Virus record (IMG/VR): IMGVR_UViG_3300036761_000576
Location: 1 to 62,973 of that record
Origin: a virus
Strand: one strand, 5' to 3'
Length of the DNA stretch: 62,973 nucleotides
In this document: piece by piece, positions 26,401 to 32,478 of the stretch
Layout: each line of letters begins with the position of its first letter
Numbering within the stretch: the first letter of the stretch is position 1
Made by a program: the position numbers and the translations under genes
The notes under the pieces: model-generated
Told to the model about the DNA's origin: nothing
The model's database searches: none
Seen by the model: the letters and a program-made list of their open reading frames with translations, nothing else

Positions 26401-28529
26401 ATGTCGCCGGGCAGCATCCCCGGCGCAGGCGGCGCTACTTCACCGGCGGGAGCAACCGTTGGTATCGCTTCGGCTTGGCCGGGGACTGCGGGGCCCGTGG
26501 CGGCAGGCTCATTCCCTTGCTGGCCCGGTTCCACTCGTCCACTGATACTCCCTGGCTCGCCAGTTTGTCCCGGTTCGCGTTGAAGTACCTCTCCTGTGCC
26601 ATGCTCTTGTAGGGCATTGGGTATCTCCTCGGTTGGTGTCTTCGGCCGCAGTACCCAACCTGTGCCGACCTGTGCAATATCGTGGCTGTCCTCGAGGCCC
26701 AAGCGCTTGATCGCGTTGAGGGCCGGGAGCTTCGCCAAGAACGGGTTGCCGTCGGCTCGGCCAACGTCTCCCGTCTGCATTCCGGCCGGCAATGGCGGCC
26801 CTGTGGGCGCCGCTTCCGGCGCGGCGGGCGTGACGGCAGGCGGAGCGCCCGGTGGCGTCTCCTGCGGCCCGGCAGCGGGCGGCGGTTGCGTTCCTGGAGC
26901 CTGCGGCGGCTTGAATTCGGTCTGCTTTCCACCTTCGTGACCACGAGACACCGCTCCGCCAGCGAGGCCCATACCGAGCCCGGCCGCAGCGCCGCCGAAT
27001 GTCTGGTGCCATACGTCGCGCATCGTGTCGATGCTGGGATCGGCCGCTTGTGCGGATACATTCTCGCCAAGTTGCTGCAACGGATTTTGGACAAGCTCCT
27101 CGCCGGTTTCCACTCCTCCGGTCTTGAGCATCCGCACGAACCGATTTCCGGCCACCTTGCCGCGGAACGCGCTGAATATCATCGCGTCGCCCAGTCCGGC
27201 GAAGGGCATCGTGCCAATGAAGGCGAGCACCGCCGCCTGCGTTCCTTGATTCTTGGCCAAGGCTGCTTTTGCGGCTTCACGATCGCCGCCGTAGCCGTCG
27301 ACGAGTTCCCGGAATGCTGCCGACTTCTCATACAGCATTCCGGTATCCATCTTCTCGATCTCTTCGCGCACGCTACGGTAACTTTGGCCCGCAGCGAAGG
27401 CCCCCTCTCCACCGCCGCCGCCTAACCAGTTCCCGATCTTGGCGGCAGTTTCAACGGAGGGCGTAGCTGCCACAATCTCTTTCGCCGCCGCAGCCTGCGC
27501 CGCTTCTACGGTCAATCCCTTGGCGACGCCAGCACGTGTTGCTTGGGCCAGCACTCCGCTACGCGCCGCTCCCTCAAGCGCAGTCTTCGCCGCCATCTTC
27601 GCCGCGATGGACCCAGCCGCCATCGACGGCACCATGCCAAGCACCATTTCCGGCGCCGAACCGAGGATGCCAATCGCCCACGATTTCGGGTCGGCTGCTG
27701 CGGCACCCTCTTCCCACGGGAACAGGTCCCATCGTTTTTCTGCGGCCGCAGCCCACTCTGGCGTGCGTGCAGCTATCTGCTTCTCTCGCATTGCGTCAAG
27801 CGACGGCATCCCCATCACTTCGCCGAGCTTTTCGATGCCCCATACCACGTTGTCGCCCAACGTCATTTGAAGCAGCGAACGCACGTCCTCGCCGGGGGCG
27901 ATCCAGCCCCCATAGAACTCGTTGCCGATCTTGGAGAAGATGCTGGGTTCCGCTTTCGGCGTTGCGGCCGTCCAGTCGATCGGCAAAGGCGCACCGAGCC
28001 GCGACTCCCAATCCTTCCCGAATTGCCCTGTCGCCGGCAACGCGCGACGCGGGACCAGAGGCTCTCCGGCGTCTGTCGTTGTCGTCGAGTTCGGCGCGAG
28101 GACCCGGGCGGCGGGCGGTCCTGCCTCGCCCATCACCTTCCGCACATAGTCTGGCGTGCGCGTGATCCCGTCTGAGTTGTCGGGAATCCCATTGCCGCCA
28201 GCGTTGAGATCTGCCTGAACGTTGCCAGGGCCGGTATGAAATGCGGCGATACCAACGGGCAATGATCCGAATTTGTTGATCTGCTTCGAGAGATACCCAA
28301 CGCCCATCGAGATATTGCTGCGCCAGTCGAGCGGATCCCCGCCGCCCATTTCCTCGACCGTGGCTGGCATCAACTGCATCATCCCCTTGGCGTTCTTGTA
28401 TGAAACGGCCAAAGGATCACCACGCGATTCGACGCCGATCAATTTCTCGGCGATTGGGCGCGGGACGTTGGGAAATTGCGAAAGGACGTCGGTCAGGTGC
28501 GCGCTGAGTTCTTCCGGGGTCGGCATCAA
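14484..28529 (-). CDS. giant polyvalent ejection-type protein (4681 aa, PLxRFG)
   Basis: One uninterrupted frame, the largest gene here. Visible parts in order: lytic transglycosylase (about 10-110; KLIGVESRGDP, KGMMQLMPAT); hydrophobic patches near 300 and 520; Pro-rich linkers (530-750); 2H phosphoesterase pair HVTVKYG (893) and HITLGYG (973); LPD-type region FGFRAGEFGNW with metalloprotease-like AHEWFHALD (1986); RadC/JAB motif LLHNHPSG with SD downstream (2451); phosphoribosyltransferase loop VLADDVSTMGGT (2818); second HELFHD (3013); NYRELLITLP and FIEEIQSDW block (3350-3430); PLMRFGQ (4046); C-terminal membrane helix (about 4415). Such proteins are packaged and injected with DNA to cut the wall and disarm defences. 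Enzyme activities are inferred from motifs. Confidence 0.92.
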   Translation of the reverse strand: MMPTPEELSAHLTDVLSQFPNVPRPIAEKLIGVESRGDPLAVSYKNAKGMMQLMPATVEEMGGGDPLDWRSNISMGVGYLSKQINKFGSLPVGIAAFHTGPGNVQADLNAGGNGIPDNSDGITRTPDYVRKVMGEAGPPAARVLAPNSTTTTDAGEPLVPRRALPATGQFGKDWESRLGAPLPIDWTAATPKAEPSIFSKIGNEFYGGWIAPGEDVRSLLQMTLGDNVVWGIEKLGEVMGMPSLDAMREKQIAARTPEWAAAAEKRWDLFPWEEGAAAADPKSWAIGILGSAPEMVLGMVPSMAAGSIAAKMAAKTALEGAARSGVLAQATRAGVAKGLTVEAAQAAAAKEIVAATPSVETAAKIGNWLGGGGGEGAFAAGQSYRSVREEIEKMDTGMLYEKSAAFRELVDGYGGDREAAKAALAKNQGTQAAVLAFIGTMPFAGLGDAMIFSAFRGKVAGNRFVRMLKTGGVETGEELVQNPLQQLGENVSAQAADPSIDTMRDVWHQTFGGAAAGLGMGLAGGAVSRGHEGGKQTEFKPPQAPGTQPPPAAGPQETPPGAPPAVTPAAPEAAPTGPPLPAGMQTGDVGRADGNPFLAKLPALNAIKRLGLEDSHDIAQVGTGWVLRPKTPTEEIPNALQEHGTGEVLQREPGQTGEPGSISGRVEPGQQGNEPAATGPAVPGQAEAIPTVAPAGEVAPPAPGMLPGDIGRPNDGLPFAARKAAGNRMELQGLGDTHAVAEIGDKAFVIRPKGTEQAQIPAAPAAPEAQIPAVTTDLEARLRAERDSLPKTRQKAFGAGTFDAATHSLVADDGTHALQWRPLATKPEGVIQLEKREAPAKVEAAKEVPGAGPQEFNSTQVALPSGLAKDVKTAAKAMIAPADRHPEKGLEDRPHVTVKYGLHENAPEAVRKLIESEPPITGTIGKLEVFQPEGKDYDVLVARVDSPDLHRLNAKIASLPHTDTFPEYRPHITLGYGKRGTLTAGGKNPLEGREFKISTLEFSDQNEKVTEIPLKGEVAKTALAPRTQLYAEWGSKRHPVESVADAQAKWTEFRDKSGAGVSQVGNGVRVTDETGKLVARISYNGRVWDKEDGTKVDKPAESQGEALDQWWAGLSSNARTNFLLGVDSKKKAGVLWSKLPPDEQKAIVAARDKSVAAQAKRVADALAEWKVGDWTVPMGAISNDTEGHSVYHSGLKGTIVAIDPETAKADVELRSIYVRKGEPTVIRVHVTELEFDYSNPQGRASKVPPEGDPREAERARVAAGNAAPPAGQTMAEDGREKTKPATRYEYAAPLKGESAAEVKAKMNVVDALNGKITVDELVKKLRASGLPNGTLTAITERLGDRMRVDQQHAMLAEQEASKPRSEKQLDRDAELAKRGRNRKILYPKTDSLIPAIIKLGGLSNEYRADVVGEKNVNPRLPFVGSLFRKGGLGLDDMAGVLEGYNYLTENDADQVTGASNRLVDLIQRELAGNKTYARGVRGEEVQFEQLAERREEIGLEQEAAAQAHAAGDEFAGIATPEALFGDAGLDPHSPVDLAAVDLVAQAAAIDDGAVERLSIQHADDEAGFLAAIRAFLKDHEDAHAKVIAQGSEASPAPASGHATVAPETFTLTAQTNAEIVAAEKKAKAAEDAKQAAAAKDAIDEGVGGFQLTGSSRQRDVGAAAGQAEFPTAETPPAAEAAEIAKQVEAIEPALADPATEIETIGKGESVADFGPKIGGARKDTATPLGKRGTISKVVDERPAWARPYIAMEQLERSSSYSFPMRNAEQPKKTGKWELMRANRGASGAVSRASRTVFDTEEDALAAIPLAEVARNHRVYSYKDKDGEQKQGIFRQIGERKRALVKGGFATEEDAMKAMASDPVPIIEHKFQFPEKPWLDRIERVGEPKRKGDVTTKMFQEAFGFRAGEFGNWNMGSDGQAALNHAYDALHDLADTIGVPAKALSLNGELAVAFGARGTGGVGAAAAHYGPDKVVINLTKIRGAGSLAHEWFHALDDYLTKSADNAKAQRARTVLKEGRPYATYGFPYNTDARPELIAAFKHLVDTMTAKKEGVAVDENVATRRLTTAQESLKYNLDGLRSEIAKKAEYGQKKGAATPAQLKAWDALAERAMAGDNGADVQVPPPKGAGRFSFGYGSSEVVRVLNAIYKEVRGRSFDRADPDSQGRRLHWHIKSVKDMQDRVASAQKGTIEERRTGTEYLNEANKIDGLRASDYWSTRHEMGARAFESYIFDQLAAAQKKSDYLVHAVENKYYAAFDMKPYPEGAERAAIDAAFDDLFNVIQTKETDKGIALYEPNGAYNKTGEPTPPDPFSDPYEPLKTRPGTTDAQKDDGRAALAAAERRIFGPAGSGRHGAALLGSRISKDFRADGGVTLVGQQVRGPQDLATIAQVLRDPRFETFRVFYVDSADRVIGEGTYSSRLPGAVHLPADLDQHVAADKLRFGKGQFGHVRYWLLHNHPSGLAEASGSDRFLTDMLKQNVPGFVGHVIIDHNEFHQILADGTDSTVPAPELNSKALAGSNVEAPHPMLGRPITGPSQMVAIAKELQTRDGYVTVIATGGPRGLIGLVTEIPVPSLQPKTRPESIRMLAAVRRAMLQAGTGGYLFAVTPTSAMSPEYALLRKSGVFGDVIAAGDENSVAARGDMAPGKVPVSRIDKTGRKSPDLPSWYAKEQEATYSPDQGEAMFSRATRREGLPAETKQIASSRNTNALKGHADYIAAKAGDPEAAERLVRDLVNEDDLDEARKAFGGGALFAWPHAEEASGLNALPAALAARYAEATDGALAPVIVQTNHAFHTGAKAMERLIARPVFDGEVVSGARYVLADDVSTMGGTLAELGDHIRAGGGEVIGTVVLTDASRTPTMQASKQQINQVEQRYGDAVREIFNIEPAALTAAEAGYILSFRDADSLRNRAGAAERERDARLHAKGIQPAEKVEPPGSAQSRANEARPSGGLSASGVHSQVDSFTSEAWPERVVVQHVADLPFKASPDTRGASHGGKLYFVADNLFSPVDVEHVAFHELFHDQLKREPALRGEFDRLVAINPNLRKAAAAWRAANGRDGRSEFAHRFQSYEEALADLGQRGANLTGLGRFLAAVQTWLRKMGLTRMADAMEGFTDAEALAYVNDVLRGSQATAERPAGDRQAAASRKAPIWRSALAESVAAKAPFSKAGVIDSPQLARWLEARTKDGTFKKDELEWSGLTDFLKLERRVTRDQVGAFLDENGTRLDERVLGEKKAESDGDTVESLTARLAHLGYTPDIDYESRLQGLTRDRDDMYFVFDEGTREWTNADPDSEPDEGDTVETLHSNVAAPATRLGELRDNESNYSGPRPGEPKHAQWQQPGGSNYRELLITLPRRETTTGDVAKRLFGTSILENLSDSQRDRLVEEMRNTPNGNRDFRQGHYSDVADNVLVHVRMNERTDAEGKPVLFIEEIQSDWAQKGRKEGFNDNDKRAKLAAERAAIQARSGGDMRNAGAADLARMDEITPEYDRLGAAPPPAPFVQKTEAWVALALKRAIRYASENGMDAVAWTTGDQQNKRYSLSSQVDGIKWDPVIGTTKQDVKITTVGHGSIRFTVDGGKIVDHHTNVHAERLVGKGLDEVLGKEVAEKIAAKHKGELSGEGLDIGGSGMRGFYDRIIPSVANDILKKLGGERVRTFKGVVENGVQFQHYEGPIPTARDVHEKIHEKDHGATLERQLRSVVEAMGQGVPFRTAIQEHGSANLAELFGGKLVQTAKVGEQQGFDITPAMREKALAGMPMFSRAIPGLGPVTREGIQDRLAFLLNSSKTLNWWHKSVGTMYHIAETVPAFKPVFRLAQKYINDTNQFSMDAAQLAPDLLPTLKNIRDVLPNILRSKDKQAPSRADFDAVAKAIFDGTLEDKKVYSDEELAAKGLTAKQVDLYRQARAALDRSLDDLAASSAAQQVRGTPLSRSVIEAAKADPVGAPGIYDAFLRPIAEREQAGYRRAVDKRTAELKAFDKATAPLLKAAKGPGGRLTVEAARKEQRAELEARHDFAVKAWETTRDISAKMLSDVSKTFDRAKTLKAEGYAPLMRFGQYTVFVQDPETKESIFFGMYESQAEQRRMERRMKEEYPDAEVYTNIMSKEAYKLYGGISLDSLKLFAHAIGAEESAVFQQYLRLAVNNRSALKRLMHRQGTPGFEQDVTRVLATFVTSNARLASKNYHLGEMREAVNELGRGDVKDHAIKLLDYVQNPTEEASAIRGLLFVNYLGGNIASALVNMTQPVTQTLAYLSQFTGPAGAAKALTGAARAAAGGPINEPALRAALLQAEKEGITEPHEIHALYAESIRTLGGSLPARKFLRAWGSLFSLAEAWNRKITFIAAWRAAQDMTPEQFRKAGVTDAYAFAEKAVHDTQGVYSRANRPVWARSGVGATLFTFKQFSIAYVEFVKRLPPREQALAIAILIFAAGLQGLPFAEDLEDLVDTIGQAIGYNTNSKRWLHDLAPDFMMHGISGVTGFPVDIGRLGFGNMVPGTAILKRSEVDKTRDVNEAFGPIGGFVQGIGRAWDAAVAGDKRGVAVSMAPTAVQNAMKAIDMMQTGHYRDFKGRNVIETTGADAAAKAIGLQPQSVAVASRKARDIQQDIGLAKRVQGDIAGLMAEGRFENDPSKVERARADLVDWNEKNPDSRIRIDMAGVNQRVKAMRALREERIAKTAPKGMRPAVREALQ
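19680..19702 (-). other. terminator-like hairpin inside the giant gene
   Basis: AAGCCCGCC, 5-base loop, GGCGGGCTT: a perfect 9-bp GC-rich stem, followed on the minus strand by TTTCC. It has the same build as the real terminators at 7811, 55087 and 58634, but lies within codons for a low-complexity linker (EARPSGGLSAS) between the phosphoribosyltransferase and second HExxH modules. It may attenuate the transcript or be the relic of a former gene boundary. Confidence 0.6.
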
Positions 28530-29854
28530 CGGACCTGTGACATTGCCGCGTTGAGTTCGCGCAGTTGCGACGGAGAAAGGTTACCGCGTTGTGCGTCATA
28601 CTTCTGTGCCAAGGCCAGCGGCGCGAGGGTGGTCTTGTCGGCGTCGAATGCGGCCTGAACCGCCTTCGGGCCTTCGTCCGCTGCGGATTGCATGGCGAGC
28701 TTGCGCGCCTGAAAACCTTGTCTTCCAGCAACCGAGAATCGGCTCGGCGGCAATGGTGCGACAGGCCCCGCCGGTTGGTCCGGTGGCGGTTCAGGCAACG
28801 TGCGCTGGCCTACCTTCAATTTCGTGGGGGCAGCGGCCCCCGGAGGCAGATTCTTGCCGCTGATGTAGGCGAGCTTCGCCGCATTCGCCGTCTCCCTGTC
28901 GGGATAGGAGCCCACAGGTTGCCACTTGCCGGGCCCACCCATCTTGTCGACCAGAAGGAATCCGTTGCCATCCGGATTCTGGTGCACGTCGACGAACTGG
29001 AAGCGCGTCAACTTGTCGGCCAGCTCAATTGCCTTGCTGGGGTCGGCGCTTGTGTCCAGATTCTTCACCAGGTCTTCCACGATTTTCTTGCGCACCGCGA
29101 CGGGACTTCCTCTCATTTCAGCGATCTCGCGTGCCGAATCTGCCTTGACGCCAGCGACTTCAAGTGCGCTGGAGAAACGATCTTGCTTCTGTTGAGCCAA
29201 CAGATCGTTGCGCTGCCCCATCAACAGGGCGCGCTCTTCCGCTGCCGCGGCCTGCGTTTTTAGCGCTTCGCCGTGCGCCTTCTGATACCCGGCGAGCGAT
29301 TCTTGGCCAGCGGACAGAATCCGGTTGTGCTCCTTCTGCACGCCGATGCTCTGCTCGTGCTGCTGCTGCGCGAAGTAGTCCTTGTACGACAGGAGAGACT
29401 TCCGCATAGCGTCAGGATTGAACGTCGCCGGAGGGCCGTTAGCACGGTTCGCTGTGATGGTCCCGTCGTCGTTTTTTACAATATCCGTCACGTCGTTGAA
29501 GCGCCCCGACCTGTTGAACGCTTGCGCAGCTCCAGCCATGTCACCGGCGTCCACACGGCCGAGAGCTTCGAACACGTTTTCCTTCGCCGCTTCGCGCCCT
29601 CGATTGAGCCAGTCCAAACCTTCCGACAGGCCGTGCTTGTAGTAGATCTGCGCCATCTTGTACATCTGGTCGGGGTTGCTAAAGAACTCGTGCGCAATCG
29701 CGAGATTCGGCAACTTAGGACCGTATTGCGCTCCCTGGTCTTGGCCTCCACCACCAGAAGCAGATGAGCCGCCTTGCGGGACCTCATTGAAGCCGCCAGG
29801 AGGCGCCGCAGGAGGCTCCGTCGGCGTGGCATCAGCGAACGTTTTCGGATCCAT
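28526..29854 (-). CDS. internal virion (ejection) protein with KHGLSEG motif
   Basis: A 442-residue protein, overlapping the giant gene start by 4 bp. Residues 1-45 are disordered (Pro/Gly/Ser). Residues 67-85 contain MAQIYYKHGLSEGLDWLNR, shared with the lipoprotein at 6619. The middle is a long helical, Gln/Glu-rich part (SIGVQKEHNRILSAGQESLAGYQKAHGEALKTQAAAAEERALL), followed by a beta domain (FVDVHQNPDGNGFLLVDKMGG). Position, helical makeup and coupling match internal core proteins that form the podovirus ejection conduit. Confidence 0.7.
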   Translation of the reverse strand: MDPKTFADATPTEPPAAPPGGFNEVPQGGSSASGGGGQDQGAQYGPKLPNLAIAHEFFSNPDQMYKMAQIYYKHGLSEGLDWLNRGREAAKENVFEALGRVDAGDMAGAAQAFNRSGRFNDVTDIVKNDDGTITANRANGPPATFNPDAMRKSLLSYKDYFAQQQHEQSIGVQKEHNRILSAGQESLAGYQKAHGEALKTQAAAAEERALLMGQRNDLLAQQKQDRFSSALEVAGVKADSAREIAEMRGSPVAVRKKIVEDLVKNLDTSADPSKAIELADKLTRFQFVDVHQNPDGNGFLLVDKMGGPGKWQPVGSYPDRETANAAKLAYISGKNLPPGAAAPTKLKVGQRTLPEPPPDQPAGPVAPLPPSRFSVAGRQGFQARKLAMQSAADEGPKAVQAAFDADKTTLAPLALAQKYDAQRGNLSPSQLRELNAAMSQVR

Positions 29855-29855
29855 A

Positions 29856-30230
29856 TCAGCTCAATGTCCAGTCGTAGACAGACGGCAGCGTTCTCGGCAC
29901 GCGCTTCTGAGTCACGAATGGTGTCGGCTCCGTCGGTTGCTGCGCCTCAAGACCAGGCGGTTGCGTGAACATCGGCGTTGGCGGCTGCGCACCAAGGGGA
30001 TTTGGATCTACGGCTTCGGCAGCGGGATTTCGATTTCCAATAAGAGAGGCTTGCGCATCGCGTCGAGCCATCCAATCCTGTTGAAACTTCTCTTGGAAAT
30101 CTTTCACGCTAATACCAGCTTCCTTGTTCGCATTGATCTTGTTGAGCAGTGACCCCGCTTCGAGGCCGCCTCTGAAACCAGACGCCGCGCCACCGGCCAC
30201 GTATCCAATCTGCGAAAGTAGTCTAGCCAT
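29856..30230 (-). CDS. small internal virion protein
   Basis: A 124-residue protein (MARLLSQIGYVAGGAASGFRGGLEAGSLL). The N-terminus is an amphipathic, Gly/Ala-rich helix that could touch membrane, followed by a Gln-rich helix and a Pro-rich tail. The gene sits between the S74 protein and the other ejection proteins and overlaps the S74 gene by 8 bp. A core or ejection role is inferred from context. Confidence 0.6.
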   Translation of the reverse strand: MARLLSQIGYVAGGAASGFRGGLEAGSLLNKINANKEAGISVKDFQEKFQQDWMARRDAQASLIGNRNPAAEAVDPNPLGAQPPTPMFTQPPGLEAQQPTEPTPFVTQKRVPRTLPSVYDWTLS

Positions 30231-31110
30231 GTCGTTTCTCCAGTTTGGTCACCTTCTTGTCGAGTTGCTGCACCGCGCCGAGTGTCAAACCCGCTATATC
30301 CTGGTGCGCGATCATCTTTCCATCGCCGATGCCGGTGGCCGCTTGCATGTCTTCGGCCATCGGTCCAACGTGCTGACCAGGCAGCATCCCAAGGCCGCGC
30401 TTGTACTTGTAGGTCTGCACCGGCATCTTTCGCGTCGCCTCCAACGCGCCCGTCGCCAGACGGCGCTGCGTTTTCAATTTCTTCGACGAGAATCCGCCCA
30501 ACGCAGCATAAACTCCGAGTCCAGTTCCGAATGCAGAGCCAAGCCCCGCAAGACCAGAATTGTCTTGCGCCTGTTGGTCAAGTTGATTTCTCTGCTGCGC
30601 TATCGCATTGGTGACACCGTAGTTGTATTGCTGGCCACCGGCAGTGGCCGCGCCGATCGCCTGGCCCACCTTTGCATCCCCGCGTCCAGAGAGCCCTACC
30701 AAAGTGTCGTAGGCGAGCTGGCGCGTGTTTTGGCGCGACGTCGTCCCCGCCGCCGCCGTAGCCAAGCCCTGCGCGGCATCGAGCCCACGGTTGACGTAGC
30801 TGTAGCGCCCGCTGTTCGGATTAACGCCCAGGCTGGCAAGATTGGCATCGGACGCCGTCTTGGCCTCTCCGAATTTCCGCGACACGTCCGCTTGCGCTAG
30901 ACCCGCCTGTTCGTTGGCGTAAGCCGGCGTCTGCCACTGCTGCACCGACTGCACCGCCTGATCTTCCAGTGGATTGAAGACCGCCGTCGCCCGGTTCTGC
31001 CGCTCCTTGGCGATCTCCGCCAAAGTGGTCATAAAGATGTTGTCGGCAGGAGCCGGCACGTTCGGCGCCGGCGCCGAGGAACCGCTACCGCCACAAAGAT
31101 CGCACCCCAT
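30223..31110 (-). CDS. S74 intramolecular-chaperone tail/virion protein
   Basis: About 295 residues from the ATG at 31110, which has AAGGAG six bases upstream (MGCDLCGGSG). The N-terminal half is Ala/Gln-rich and helical, with repeated QQ and GLAQADVSRKF segments. The last 90 residues match the peptidase S74 endosialidase chaperone: FSSKKLKTQRR, then MPVQTYKYKRG, HVGPMAEDMQAATG and LTLGAVQQLDKKVTKLEK. S74 domains trimerise fibres and may self-cleave at the SxK/D start. The helical N-terminus is unusual for a fibre and closer to an internal protein. Confidence 0.78.
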   Translation of the reverse strand: MGCDLCGGSGSSAPAPNVPAPADNIFMTTLAEIAKERQNRATAVFNPLEDQAVQSVQQWQTPAYANEQAGLAQADVSRKFGEAKTASDANLASLGVNPNSGRYSYVNRGLDAAQGLATAAAGTTSRQNTRQLAYDTLVGLSGRGDAKVGQAIGAATAGGQQYNYGVTNAIAQQRNQLDQQAQDNSGLAGLGSAFGTGLGVYAALGGFSSKKLKTQRRLATGALEATRKMPVQTYKYKRGLGMLPGQHVGPMAEDMQAATGIGDGKMIAHQDIAGLTLGAVQQLDKKVTKLEKRHG

Positions 31111-31600
31111 CACGCACTCCTTCTCGTGTTGCTGTCTCTGTCCTAAGATTGTCCAGGTAGCCGACGAATCCTTCGTCATGCACCCACTCGCGGAGCTTGC
31201 CGCCCTGCTCCACGCCCCATTCCACGCCGCCGATCAAGGTCGCGCTCATCGTAGCCAGGTCGACATAGGAACTTCGCGTTATGAACGCGATCATCAGCGC
31301 ACCAGCATCAGGGGATTCCATGCGCTCGATGTTGTTGGCGATGCGCCAGTTGACGATGGCGTTGACCAGAATCGGCTGCAACACCGAGCGATGCGTCGCG
31401 TAGAAGGCGTTGTTCGGGATCGCAATCAAGGTCAGCCAAAACGCCTCGTGAATATCCTCGTCGGTGAGCTGCTTGTCCTTGTCGACGAGGTCATCCCACA
31501 CGTGAAGCACCCGCGCGATATCGTGCAGGAACTCGATCGCGCTTGCGTTACCTTGCACGGCGCGCGCGACCAGCGGATCGGTTATAGGCTCATTCATCAT
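31085..31600 (-). CDS. conserved phage protein of unknown function
   Basis: A 171-residue, all-helical protein (MMNEPITDPLVARAVQGNASAIEFLHDIARVLHVWDDLVDKDK). The acidic cluster WDDLVDKDKQLTDEDI and the segment AFWLTLIAIPNNAFYATHRSVLQPIL are regular in unassigned proteins beside phage tail genes. Likely a bundle of long helices. It overlaps the S74 gene start by 26 bp. No enzyme is claimed. Confidence 0.6.
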   Translation of the reverse strand: MMNEPITDPLVARAVQGNASAIEFLHDIARVLHVWDDLVDKDKQLTDEDIHEAFWLTLIAIPNNAFYATHRSVLQPILVNAIVNWRIANNIERMESPDAGALMIAFITRSSYVDLATMSATLIGGVEWGVEQGGKLREWVHDEGFVGYLDNLRTETATREGVRDGVRSLWR

Positions 31601-32475
31601 TCAAACCAAGAAAGCAAAACGTAGCCATGGCCGCCACGAGCCCCCTCGTTTCCCAGGGTAATGACGCCGGGGCGTACTTCCGTATTTCCGCCCGCCCCTC
31701 CTCCACCGGCCCCGTGGGAAGACACGAATGGGCCAGACGAGTCATTTCCCCCACCATCGCCACCAGGCCCATAGTTGCTGGCTGCGCCGCCGCCGCCGGC
31801 ATTGGCGCCGGAATGATTGACTCCTTTAGCTCCGCCAGCCCAAGGGCCGAGAGGAGCGCCGTTCCCGCCAGAACCAGGAGTGAGCGCATTGTTGCCGGTG
31901 CCTCCGCCGGAGCCGGGCCAAAAACGCCCACAACATTTTCTGAGCGCAAAGAAGCCATCCAACGGTGCATCGGAAAAATTTATCGGTGCGGTCGATCCAA
32001 GTTGGCCGGGATTCTGCCCGGTCTGTCCAGCCGAAACGCCACCACCCATAGAACCGTGATTCGCCCCTGATCCGCCGCCAGTTCCGCCCCACCCGCCGCG
32101 CAGCCGGATAGTAGTAGTCGGCCCCGTAATGACGGTGTCGTCCCCACCCTCACCAAAGAGATTGGGGCCGGCAAATGAGTTGTAGGTTATGGCTTGAAAG
32201 ACGTTATGTACGGGGACTGGCCGGATGTCACCAGGATGCCCACCCTTACCAACGTCAATTAAAACGCTGCCCAAAGGCGTGACGGCCATGCGCACCCCAG
32301 AACATGACTCACCAGAGCCACCCGCCCCGCTTCCCATCGGCCAACCTTTTTGGCTAGAACCTCCTCCCCCGCCGCCAGCTACGGCGGTGACAAAGATCCA
32401 GGTCGTAGTTGCTGGCACATTAAATGTCACCTGGACGCCGACGGTGAAAAAAAATTCCTGGGCGCGAAAAATCAT
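31597..32475 (-). CDS. glycine-rich tail fibre/adhesin 2
   Basis: A 292-residue protein. The N-terminal 40 residues (TVGVQVTFNVPATTTWIFVTAVAGGGGGG) are beta-rich, and most of the rest is poly-glycine with Ser, Asn and Ala in a motif like GAGGSGES. It ends in a beta-strand closing with YVLLSWFE. This matches the glycine-rich, polyglycine-II-helix adhesins of phage fibres, where short loops between Gly runs contact the receptor. It is similar in plan to 32479-33480 next door. Adjacent duplicates suggest receptor switching. Confidence 0.8.
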   Translation of the reverse strand: MIFRAQEFFFTVGVQVTFNVPATTTWIFVTAVAGGGGGGSSQKGWPMGSGAGGSGESCSGVRMAVTPLGSVLIDVGKGGHPGDIRPVPVHNVFQAITYNSFAGPNLFGEGGDDTVITGPTTTIRLRGGWGGTGGGSGANHGSMGGGVSAGQTGQNPGQLGSTAPINFSDAPLDGFFALRKCCGRFWPGSGGGTGNNALTPGSGGNGAPLGPWAGGAKGVNHSGANAGGGGAASNYGPGGDGGGNDSSGPFVSSHGAGGGGAGGNTEVRPGVITLGNEGARGGHGYVLLSWFE

Positions 32476-32478
32476 AGG

